From positions 62,001-126,000 of the forward strand of contig NZ_BMSA01000015.1 of assembly GCF_014648915.1 (NCBI RefSeq): a stretch of DNA of 64,000 bases, read 5' to 3'. Under the pieces are notes generated by a model. It searched no databases and was not told the origin of the DNA. It saw only the letters and a list, made by a program, of their open reading frames with translations. This document shows, piece after piece, positions 41,917 to 50,524 of the stretch. The DNA is from Streptomyces phaeofaciens. GTDB taxonomy: Bacteria; Actinomycetota; Actinomycetes; Streptomycetales; Streptomycetaceae. Made by a program: the position numbers and the translations under genes. Position 1 is the stretch's first letter, and each line of letters starts with the position of its first letter.

Positions 41917-42784
41917 AGGGCCAGGGGTGGTGGAGGCAGTAGCCGCCCACTCCGATCGCGGCGGTCCCGGAGATCAGCAGGCCGGCGACGAACCTGATGT
42001 GCGCCGTGCGCTCACGGCGTTCGTGGTCGGGGTCGGCGGTGAGGACGGACGGGTCGGCGGGCGCGTAACGCAGGGGGATGTCACGGCCGAGGGACCCGGC
42101 GATGCCCCGGATGCCCTGCGCGCACAGCGCGGTGACCTCGACGCCCTCGTGCGTGCTGAAGGCGACGACGCAGGCGTGGCTGACGCTCTCGCCGCCCTCG
42201 CCGTCGGAGTGGACGTCCCGGGTGACGGCGACCACGCGACCCTGGACCGTGACGCCCTCGGCCAGTTGGGCGGCGCGGGCGCGGGCGTACTCGCCGTCCC
42301 GGCTCAGCGCGACGACGAGGAGCAGCAGGCCACCGACGCAGATCAGCCCCCACTGCCAGCCCCACGCGAAGAACGACTGGACGACCAGCCCCAACACCAG
42401 CAGGATCATGCAGCAGTTCGGCCCGCCGACCCCGGAGGTCCGCCCCTCGCTGTCCAGCATGAGGAAGAACCGCTCCGGCCGCCGCCGTGGGAACCGGACC
42501 GGGAACTCCTGCCCCACCCAGGCCACCAGCACGCGGTCACCACGCCTGTTCTCGTGCCGCAGCCTGAACTCCCGTCCGGTGCCCGGGTCCTGGTACACGA
42601 TCGTCACCGGTATCCCGTGCTCCCCCGACTCGCCGTGTCCCGGCGGATCCACCTCGACGACCCGAGCCGTCACCCACACCGCCCGCTGCGGCCGGGTCAG
42701 CCCGGCCAGCGAACACGCGTAGCCCAACAACGCCAGCCCTGCCGGAACCGTCCACCACAGCGCGAGCATCTTCTGCAGGTCCAT
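41909..42784 (-). CDS. DUF3592 family membrane protein
   Basis: A 291-aa membrane protein with four helices: ALWWTVPAGLALLGYACSLA at the start, MILLVLGLVVQSFFAWGWQ and GLICVGGLLLLVVALS in the middle, and FVAGLLISGTAAIGVGGY at the end. Two soluble DUF3592-type beta domains lie between them (VTARVVEVDPPGHGESGE...; VTVQGRVVAVTRDVHSDGEG...). DUF3592 has no known function. It converges on the CHAT gene with 8 bp overlap. A 19-bp element identical to the one left of the operon lies 27 bp before its ATG. It may be the membrane target or immunity component; this is inference. Confidence 0.85.
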   Translation of the reverse strand: MDLQKMLALWWTVPAGLALLGYACSLAGLTRPQRAVWVTARVVEVDPPGHGESGEHGIPVTIVYQDPGTGREFRLRHENRRGDRVLVAWVGQEFPVRFPRRRPERFFLMLDSEGRTSGVGGPNCCMILLVLGLVVQSFFAWGWQWGLICVGGLLLLVVALSRDGEYARARAAQLAEGVTVQGRVVAVTRDVHSDGEGGESVSHACVVAFSTHEGVEVTALCAQGIRGIAGSLGRDIPLRYAPADPSVLTADPDHERRERTAHIRFVAGLLISGTAAIGVGGYCLHHPWPFT

Positions 42785-42810
42785 GCGGCGAGGCTCTCGC
42801 CGCCGGGGCT

Positions 42811-42829
42811 CCTACCGATCCCAGGTTCG
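42811..42829. repeat. Right copy of the perfect 19-bp direct repeat
   Basis: CCTACCGATCCCAGGTTCG, identical to 36350-36368, in the same plus-strand orientation and 6,461 bp away. It lies upstream of the DUF3592 gene. The repeats bracket exactly the four-gene operon plus the DUF3592 gene. Confidence 0.9.
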
Positions 42830-43081
42830 GGTCGGGCCGGCCGTCCCCGCCGAAGGGTGCCCTCGCGGTGTGTCATGGGGGCGCGACGAGCGGTCCGTGA
42901 CCGTGATCCACGATGTGCCCACGAACGCCGCGGCCCCGAAAGCGGAAGCCGCACCCCCGGGCCGCGCGAGCTGCGGGAGCGGCGCGGTGGCGTGAACACA
43001 TCGGTAGCCGTGACCGGTCTTGGATCATCCCTCAAACCTTGAGCACAAATTACACACAACCCTCTCTTCATACCGGCGCCG

Positions 43082-43099
43082 ATGGTCTAGATTGACCAT
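43082..43099 (+). promoter_or_regulatory. Dyad over a -10-like element, likely cluster promoter
   Basis: ATGGTC (43082-43087) and GACCAT (43094-43099) form a perfect inverted repeat around TAGATT, a near-consensus -10. A regulator bound to the dyad would block or shape the promoter. The -35 (about 43065) is weak, which fits an activated promoter. It is ~330 bp ahead of the first gene of the polysaccharide cluster. Confidence 0.5.
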
Positions 43100-43366
43100 G
43101 CTTCAGCTGTTCGGACACGAGGCGACCAGTAATGATCTATAGGTCCGGCGCCATGGAAAGCCAGTAGTCGCGTCCCCGGCGCCGCACGTGGGGGTGATCA
43201 GTTCTTGGAGCCCGATTCGGGCCCCGGGTGCGGGGAGCACCCGAGGTTTCGGCGGGTTCCCGCGCACCTCGAAGGTCTGGCAGGACATATGAGTCCGCTG
43301 CCGTCGGCCTGAATTTTTCACACACCTCTGGAAGAGCCGAATTGCCATGCGCAGGGAGGGCGGGAG

Positions 43367-43421
43367 CCTCCCGGAAGGAGGGGCGGCGCGGCACGGGAGG
43401 CGGGGGCCTCCCGAGGGGGAG
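43367..43421 (+). promoter_or_regulatory. Alternative-hairpin leader over the first ribosome site
   Basis: CGGGAGGC (43394-43401) and GCCTCCCG (43406-43413) form a perfect 8-bp hairpin with a GGGG loop right before the GGGGGAG ribosome site. A further CCTCCCG at 43367-43373 can instead pair with the middle CGGGAGG. The two states could open or close the ribosome site or change transcription, as in attenuators. Confidence 0.4.
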
Positions 43422-43426
43422 CAACA

Positions 43427-44950
43427 GTGTTGGGCGAACACGTCGAACCACTGGGGACCTTGGGGGGTTCTGTGCGGCAAGGGGGACTAGTCAGCCCGTT
43501 TCCGTCGGAGCGCGGCCGACTGGCGAACGAGGCGGTCAGACAGCCCGCGAACGACTGGGAACAGCGGTACCGCCGTACTGTGATCATCAGCGATACGGCG
43601 GCCACCGCCTTCGTCGTGGCGACGATCGGCAATTTCTTCGGGGCCCGGGACGCGGCCAACTGGCACGAGAAATGGGGAATCCTCGCATTCGGCACCGAAC
43701 TGCTGGTGCTGGGGGCGCTCGCGGTGAGCCGGTCATGGGCTCCGGCCGTGCTCGGCCAGGGCGCCGAGGAATTCCGCAGGCTCGGCCGCTCCCTTTTCAC
43801 GGCGACCGTCGTTCTGGCACTCGGCGGAATCGCCCTGACCTCACGCAACATCAAACTCTGGATCTTCGTGGCGATCCCCGCGATCGCGATGGTCACCATG
43901 ACCACGCGCTATGTGCTGCGCCTCTCGCTGCACAAACAGCGCAAGGAAGGACAGTGCCTGCGCCCGGTGCTCGCCGCCGGGAGCCCGGCCACCGTGCGCG
44001 ACCTGATCACCCGGACCCGTAAGTTCCCGCACCTCGGCTGGCGCGTGGACGCGGTGTGCACGACGGACGGTCTCGAGCTCGAGGGTGACCACCTGGACGG
44101 AGTGCCGATCGTCGGCCGGCTCGCGGACGTCGCGGGCCACGTCCACCGCGACGGCTACCGGGTCGTCGCGGTCACACCGGACCCGCACTGGTCACCGGAC
44201 CGGCTCCAGCGGCTGGCCTGGAACCTCGAGGGCAGCGACGCCGAGATGGTCGTGGCCCCCGTGCTGATGGAGGTGGCCGGCCCGCGACTGCACGTCGACG
44301 CGGTGCTCGGGATCCCGCTGCTGCGGGTCAGCATGCCGACCTTCACCGGGGGCCGCCGGGCGGTCAAGGGCATCGTCGACCGGATGGGCGCGGCGATCCT
44401 GCTGCTGCTGTTCGCGCCGCTGATGGTGCTCGTCGCGCTGCTCGTACTGACGGACAGCCGGGGTGGGGCGTTCTACCGCCAGCGCAGGGTCGGCAAGGAC
44501 GGCAACGAGTTCACCATTCTCAAGTTCCGCACCATGGTCACCGGGGCCGACGCGGCACGCGCCGCCCTGGCCGACCGCAACGAAGGCGCCGGCCCGCTGT
44601 TCAAGCTCCGCCGGGACCCGCGGGTGACCCGGGTGGGAGCGGTGCTGCGCCGGTACTCGATCGACGAACTCCCGCAGCTGTTCAACGTACTCACCGGATC
44701 GATGTCACTCGTCGGTCCGCGTCCTCCGCTGCCGGAGGAGTCCGCCGCGTACGGCCCGGACATCCGGCGGCGGCTGCTGGTCAAGCCCGGACTCACCGGC
44801 CTGTGGCAGATCAGCGGACGCAGCGACCTGTCGTGGGAGGAGGCGGTCCGACTGGACCTGCGGTACGTGGAGGACTGGTCGCTCGCCCTGGACACAGTGA
44901 TCTTGTGGAAGACGCTGCGTGCGGTGCTCTACGGCCAGGGGGCCTACTGA
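43427..44950 (+). CDS. Polyprenyl glycosylphosphotransferase (initiating sugar transferase)
   Basis: A 507-aa membrane protein that starts repeat-unit assembly by moving a sugar-1-phosphate to undecaprenyl phosphate. Four N-terminal helices (IISDTAATAFVVATIGNFFG, ILAFGTELLVLGALAVS, FTATVVLALGGIALT, IFVAIPAIAMVTMTTRYVL) are followed by a Rossmann-like region. A fifth helix and the catalytic domain come next (FYRQRRVGKDGNEFTILKFR, RYSIDELPQLFNVLTGSM, LVGPRPPLPEE, KPGLTGLWQISGR). The GTG start has GGGGGAG five bases upstream. It opens the cluster. Confidence 0.95.
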   Translation: MLGEHVEPLGTLGGSVRQGGLVSPFPSERGRLANEAVRQPANDWEQRYRRTVIISDTAATAFVVATIGNFFGARDAANWHEKWGILAFGTELLVLGALAVSRSWAPAVLGQGAEEFRRLGRSLFTATVVLALGGIALTSRNIKLWIFVAIPAIAMVTMTTRYVLRLSLHKQRKEGQCLRPVLAAGSPATVRDLITRTRKFPHLGWRVDAVCTTDGLELEGDHLDGVPIVGRLADVAGHVHRDGYRVVAVTPDPHWSPDRLQRLAWNLEGSDAEMVVAPVLMEVAGPRLHVDAVLGIPLLRVSMPTFTGGRRAVKGIVDRMGAAILLLLFAPLMVLVALLVLTDSRGGAFYRQRRVGKDGNEFTILKFRTMVTGADAARAALADRNEGAGPLFKLRRDPRVTRVGAVLRRYSIDELPQLFNVLTGSMSLVGPRPPLPEESAAYGPDIRRRLLVKPGLTGLWQISGRSDLSWEEAVRLDLRYVEDWSLALDTVILWKTLRAVLYGQGAY

Positions 44951-45032
44951 TGCGCGGGGAAAGGCAATTCGACGGTCCCGCCGACGGGCGGACCGCAGGC
45001 CGCAGCGGCCTGCCTGGGGGGAGGAACGGGTC

Positions 45033-46341
<1,309 letters not shown>

Positions 46342-46352
<11 letters not shown>

Positions 46353-47607
46353 CGCGACCGGCGCCGACCGGCCGAGCCGGCGCGCGCTGATCCTGGTGGA
46401 GAACCTGTCGGTGCCCTTCGACCGGCGGGTGTGGCAGGAGTGCACGACCCTGCGCGACGCGGGCTGGACGGTGCACGTCATCTGTCCGCAGGGCAGCAAA
46501 CGGGACACGGAACCGGAGGCGGAGATCGACGGGGTGCGGATCCACCGCTACCCGTTGCGCGCGGCCACCGGAGGGCCGGCGGGCTATCTGCGGGAGTACG
46601 GCTCGGCGCTGTGGCACACGGTCCGGCTGGCCCGCAAGGTCGGCCCGGTCGACGTGGTCCACGCCTGCAACCCGCCCGACCTGCTGTTCCTGCCCGCGCT
46701 GTGGATGAAGCGGCGCGGGGCACGGTTCGTCTTCGACCAGCACGACCTGGTGCCCGAGCTGTACCTCTCCCGGTTCGGCCGCGGCAAGGATCTGCTCTAC
46801 CGCGCCGTGTGCGCGCTGGAACGGCGGACCTACCGGGCCGCGGACATCGTGCTCGCCACGAACGAGAGCTACCGGGACGTCGCGGTGCGCCGTGGCGGCC
46901 GGCGGCCGGAGGACGTCTTCGTGGTGCGCAGCGCGCCCGACACCGAGCGCTTCCACCCGGTACCGCCCGAGCCGGAACTGAAGCGCGGCAAGCCCCATCT
47001 GCTGTGCTACCTCGGCGTCATGGGCCCGCAGGACGGCGTCGACTACGCCCTGCGGGCGCTCGCGAAGCTGCGCGACGAGGTCGGACGGACCGACTGGCAC
47101 GCGGTGTTCGTCGGCGCCGGCGACACCTTCGACGCGATGGTGGAGCTGTCGCGGCGGCTCGGGCTCTCGGAGCAGGTGCAGTTCACCGGGCGCATCCCGG
47201 ATGCCGATCTGGTGCGCTACCTGTCCACGGCGGACGTATGCCTCTCCCCCGACCCGCACAATCCGCTCAACGACGTGTCGACCATGAACAAGGTCCTGGA
47301 GTACATGGTGATGGGCCGGCCGATCGTCTCGTTCGACCTCCGGGAGGCGCGGGTCTCCGCCGGCGACGCCGCCCTCTACGCCCGCGCCGACGACGAGGCC
47401 GAGTTCGCCGAGCTCATCGCGCTGCTGCTGGACGATCCGGAGCAGCGGGCCCGTATGGGCAAGATCGGCCAGGAGCGGATCGGCGGGCCGCTCGCCTGGC
47501 GGAACTCGCAGGCGTCGCTGCTCGCGGCCTACGCCGCCGCCTGCCGCGACCGTGCTCCGGTGACGGCGGGCGACCCGGACCGGGCAGGGAAGAGGCCGCG
47601 CCGTTGA
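46342..47607 (+). CDS. GT4 family glycosyltransferase
   Basis: A 421-aa GT-B glycosyltransferase of family 4. N-terminal ALILVENLSVPFDRRVWQE is typical. Donor-site segments are VFVGAGDTFDAMVELSRRLG, ADVCLSPDPHNPLNDVSTMN and KVLEYMVMGRPIVSFDL with the ExxG-type pattern. The TTG start at 46342 is the only one that keeps the full N-terminus; it lies inside the end of the dehydrogenase gene. It adds a sugar in repeat-unit assembly. The next gene starts as TTGA overlap. Confidence 0.92.
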
Positions 47608-48971
47608 GCGATGACACGATACGCCTGGTCACGATCGGACGAATGGTCCGTCGGCGCTGGCGGCTGCTCACCCTTCTCGCCCTGGTGGGTGCGCTCGTCG
47701 GCTACGGCACCTCCGTGCTGTTCCCACCGCGATACACGACGTCGGCATCGGTACTGCTGCCGGGGGCGTGGGAGGAGCGCGAGCTGCTGACCCAGGCGGA
47801 GATCGCGACCAGTTCGGTGGTGGTCGACCGCGCGGCCGCCACGCTCGGTTGGAGCGGGGTCGACGGCAGCGAGCTGCGGGACCGGGTGAGCGCCAAGACC
47901 GCCGACGGCAACATCGTCAAGATCTCGGGCACGGCCGAAACACCGGAACGCGCACAGCAGCTCGCCGACCAGGTGGCCCAGGAGTTCGTCACCTTCGCCG
48001 CCCGGATCGTGGACGACAACGCCGACCCCGAGGCGGCGACCCAGCTCGAGGATCTGCGGCAGATGGTGGTGCAGACCAGCCGCCGGATCACCGAGCTGGC
48101 CGACGCGACCGATCCGGGGCAGACCGTGGAGAGCGTGCAGACCCGAACCGACCTCGAGAAACTGCGCACCTCGCTGCAGGAGGCCATCAACAAGCTGGAC
48201 CAGGCCGACCCGGCCGCCAACAAGGCCAACATGGTCGTCATGGGGCCGGCGGCCCGGCCGACCGGCGAGGCACCGCCGACGAGAATCCAGCTCATCGTCG
48301 CCGGGGCGCTGCTGTTCTTCCTGCTCACGGTCATCGGCCATCTCACCGCCGTACGGATGAGCCGCCGGCTGCGCACCGAACCGGAGATCGCCGCGGCCCT
48401 GGGCTCGACGCTGGTGGGCACCGTCGACGTACCCGGTGAACGGACGGCGCAGCGGCCGCAGGGCCGTGGTCCGCGGGCCCGGATCCGCCGGCTGCTGGAC
48501 CTCGACGTCCGGTGGGACATACCGGCCCCGCAGACGTCCGGCGACGAGGCCAGCCGGCAGATCCGCTACCGGCGGGTGTGCGCCCGCCTCCGGGACCTGC
48601 TGCCCACCCCCCGGCGACTGATCGTCGTCGTCGCGGACGGCGACGAGATCGCCCGCCGGGCCGCCGGGCAGCTCGTCGCCGAGTCCGAGGGCGAACCGCT
48701 GCTGCGGGTGGTGGAGGTTTCGGTGTCCCAGCCGCTGGTGCCGGACCGCGACCAGGAGTCCGGTGCCGTGGTCGTGCTCAGCGCGGGCAGCTGGACCGCG
48801 GGAGAGCTCGCCGGCATCGCCGAGGCGTGCGCGGACGCCAGGCACGAGATCGTCGGCGTCGTCCTCGCCGGCATGGTCCTGGCCCGCCCGACGCGGCCGG
48901 CCGGCCGCCCTCGGGACGCCGCCGTGCCGGCGCTCGCCGGCGCCGACGACGCAACGGGAGGTTCGAGGTGA
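47604..48971 (+). CDS. Wzz-like chain-length protein with non-kinase cytosolic tail
   Basis: A 455-aa polysaccharide co-polymerase. Helix 1 lies at about residues 20-40 (LLTLLALVGALVGYGTSVLF) followed by the Wzz periplasmic region. Coiled coil is likely at 135-200 (LEDLRQMVVQTSRRITELAD). Helix 2 is at about 229-251 (IQLIVAGALLFFLLTVIGH). The ~200-residue cytosolic tail has no Walker motifs and no tyrosine cluster. It should set polymer length and assist export. The TTG start overlaps the previous stop by 4 bp; the following gene overlaps as GTGA. Confidence 0.85.
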   Translation: MSDDTIRLVTIGRMVRRRWRLLTLLALVGALVGYGTSVLFPPRYTTSASVLLPGAWEERELLTQAEIATSSVVVDRAAATLGWSGVDGSELRDRVSAKTADGNIVKISGTAETPERAQQLADQVAQEFVTFAARIVDDNADPEAATQLEDLRQMVVQTSRRITELADATDPGQTVESVQTRTDLEKLRTSLQEAINKLDQADPAANKANMVVMGPAARPTGEAPPTRIQLIVAGALLFFLLTVIGHLTAVRMSRRLRTEPEIAAALGSTLVGTVDVPGERTAQRPQGRGPRARIRRLLDLDVRWDIPAPQTSGDEASRQIRYRRVCARLRDLLPTPRRLIVVVADGDEIARRAAGQLVAESEGEPLLRVVEVSVSQPLVPDRDQESGAVVVLSAGSWTAGELAGIAEACADARHEIVGVVLAGMVLARPTRPAGRPRDAAVPALAGADDATGGSR

Positions 48972-50521
48972 CGACGAGTACGACTTCGCGGTCCTCGGCC
49001 GCCGCTCCGCTGCTGGACCTTCAGGCACTGGTGGTGGCGGTGCGCAGGCGACGCCGCCTCTGGTGCTCCGCGGCACTGCTGGGGCTGCTCGTCGGCGCGG
49101 CGGTGGCCGTCCTGCTGCCGGCACCGCCGACCGCGGTGGCCAAGGTGCTGGTCGCGCACCAGGAGGACCAGCCGAACGACCCCGGCACACTGATCCGCAC
49201 CGATGTCGCGCTGCTGCACACGACGCGGATCGCCGACAAGGCCCTGCGGTCCCTCAAGTCTCCGGAGAAGCCGGAGGACTTCATGGAGGACTACGAGGGG
49301 ATCGGCCTGACCAACAACCTGCTCCAGATCACCGTGACCGGCGACAGCGAGGCGGAGGCGGTGGCCCGCGCCAAGGCGCTGGCCGACGCGTTCGTCGCGG
49401 ACCATGTGAAGCGGATCCAGGACGCCGCGGGCGCCGAGGCCCAAGCGCTGCTCGACCAGCGCGACCGGCTGCGGGACGAACTCGCCCAGGTCAACGAGGC
49501 GATCGGAGACGGATCGTCGCAGAGCGGGCCGACCGCGTCGGCGGACCTGGAGTCCCTCTTCGCGCGCCGGGCCGAACTCACCTCGCGGATCACCGACTTC
49601 GGCCAGCGCGCCGCCGAGGCGCGCATCGGCACCCCCCGGCTCGTCGCCGGCACCCAGATCGTGGACGCGCCGCGCGCGGTGCGCAGCTCGCTGCCCAGGA
49701 CCGCTGCCACCAACGGCGCGATCGGGCTCGTCCTCGGGCTCGCCCTCGGGCTCGCGCTGGCGGCGGTCGGCACGGTGGTGGCGGACCGCCCCGTCCTGCG
49801 CCGCGAGATCGCGGCGAACCTCGGCGCCTCGGTCATCGCGGAGCTGCCCCACCGGTCGCCCCGGCTGTGGCGGCGCCGCCGGGTCCGGGCGGCGCGCCGA
49901 CGGCTCACCACCTCCCTGGCCCGTACCGTGCGCGGCTCCGCGGAACCGGTGTCGCTGCTGGAACTGGGCTGTGCGCGCAGCACGGGCGTGATCGCCCTGG
50001 ACCTCGCCCGGGCACTGGCGGAGGACGGGCCGGTGGTCGTCGTCGACGGACTGCCCGGCCCGCAGCTCGCCAAGCGCCGCGGCAGACCGGGAGACCCGAC
50101 CGTGGTCACCGGCGAGCGGGCCGCCGCCGTCGCGCACGACGAGCGCCGGATCGGCGTCGGCTCGGTGGCGCCCGGCACGGCGTGGACCGATCTCCAGTAC
50201 CTCGGCACGCAGACCGTGCTCGTCGTGCGGGCCGGGCACGGCAGCGCCGCCTGGCTGCACACCGTGGCACGGCAGCTCGCGGACCAGCGCATTCCGGTGA
50301 TCGGTGTGGTGCTGATCGACCCCGATCCGCGGGACCGGACCGACGGCACGCTGTGGGACGGGCTGCACACCGCGCTGCGCGGCCAGATCGAGCGGCTGGC
50401 CCGGCAGAGCGGTGGGGGTACCTCCCACGCCGTTCAGGCGGTGGGGGAGAACCAGCCGCGGACGGAGCGGCTGCCGATCTGGGCGGCACGGGTCCCGGAC
50501 AGCGACCAGGAGGCGCGGTAA
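48968..50521 (+). CDS. Second Wzz-like protein with degenerate BY-kinase-like tail
   Basis: A 517-aa co-polymerase. Helix 1 lies at about 31-50 (LWCSAALLGLLVGAAVAVLL) with a coiled periplasmic part (ALLDQRDRLRDELAQVNEAI). Helix 2 is at about 250-272 (GAIGLVLGLALGLALAAVGT). The tail is folded like a BY-kinase (VIALDLARALAEDGPVVVVDG, VLVVRAGHGSAAWLHTVARQL) but where Walker A is expected it reads ELGCARSTG, so it cannot be an active kinase as seen. Its last part carries an inserted repeat (50411-50449). Start by GTGA coupling. Confidence 0.85.
   Translation: MTTSTTSRSSAAAPLLDLQALVVAVRRRRRLWCSAALLGLLVGAAVAVLLPAPPTAVAKVLVAHQEDQPNDPGTLIRTDVALLHTTRIADKALRSLKSPEKPEDFMEDYEGIGLTNNLLQITVTGDSEAEAVARAKALADAFVADHVKRIQDAAGAEAQALLDQRDRLRDELAQVNEAIGDGSSQSGPTASADLESLFARRAELTSRITDFGQRAAEARIGTPRLVAGTQIVDAPRAVRSSLPRTAATNGAIGLVLGLALGLALAAVGTVVADRPVLRREIAANLGASVIAELPHRSPRLWRRRRVRAARRRLTTSLARTVRGSAEPVSLLELGCARSTGVIALDLARALAEDGPVVVVDGLPGPQLAKRRGRPGDPTVVTGERAAAVAHDERRIGVGSVAPGTAWTDLQYLGTQTVLVVRAGHGSAAWLHTVARQLADQRIPVIGVVLIDPDPRDRTDGTLWDGLHTALRGQIERLARQSGGGTSHAVQAVGENQPRTERLPIWAARVPDSDQEAR
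50411..50449. repeat. REP-like palindromic element inserted in coding sequence
   Basis: GGTGGGGGTACCTCCCACGC and the following GTTCAGGCGGTGGGGGAG form inverted GTGGGGG/CTCCCAC arms. The segment resembles the short palindromic repeats scattered in Streptomyces genomes. Here it lies in-frame near the end of the second Wzz gene, adding SGGGTSHAVQAVGE to the protein. Confidence 0.55.
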
Positions 50522-50524
50522 TCC

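Larger units (their letters stand above)
42785..43426. other. 642-bp control region before the polysaccharide cluster
   Basis: The left part holds the 19-bp repeat and the promoter of the DUF3592 gene. No confident gene was found; a weak 32-codon frame starting with GTG at 42899 is the only short candidate. From 43,020 on the base composition drops (AAATTACACACAACC), a dyad-covered -10 lies at about 43,090, and a ~330-nt leader follows with hairpins before the sugar transferase start. Confidence 0.6.

Noticed and set aside
36350..42829. Integrated element with attachment sites
   Set aside because: The 19-bp repeats might mark an insertion, but there is no integrase, tRNA or composition shift, so an element was not called.
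42899..42995. A 32-codon frame ending in GRASCGSGAVA as a possible peptide precursor
   Set aside because: There is no good ribosome site, no processing enzymes nearby, and composition fits non-coding DNA.
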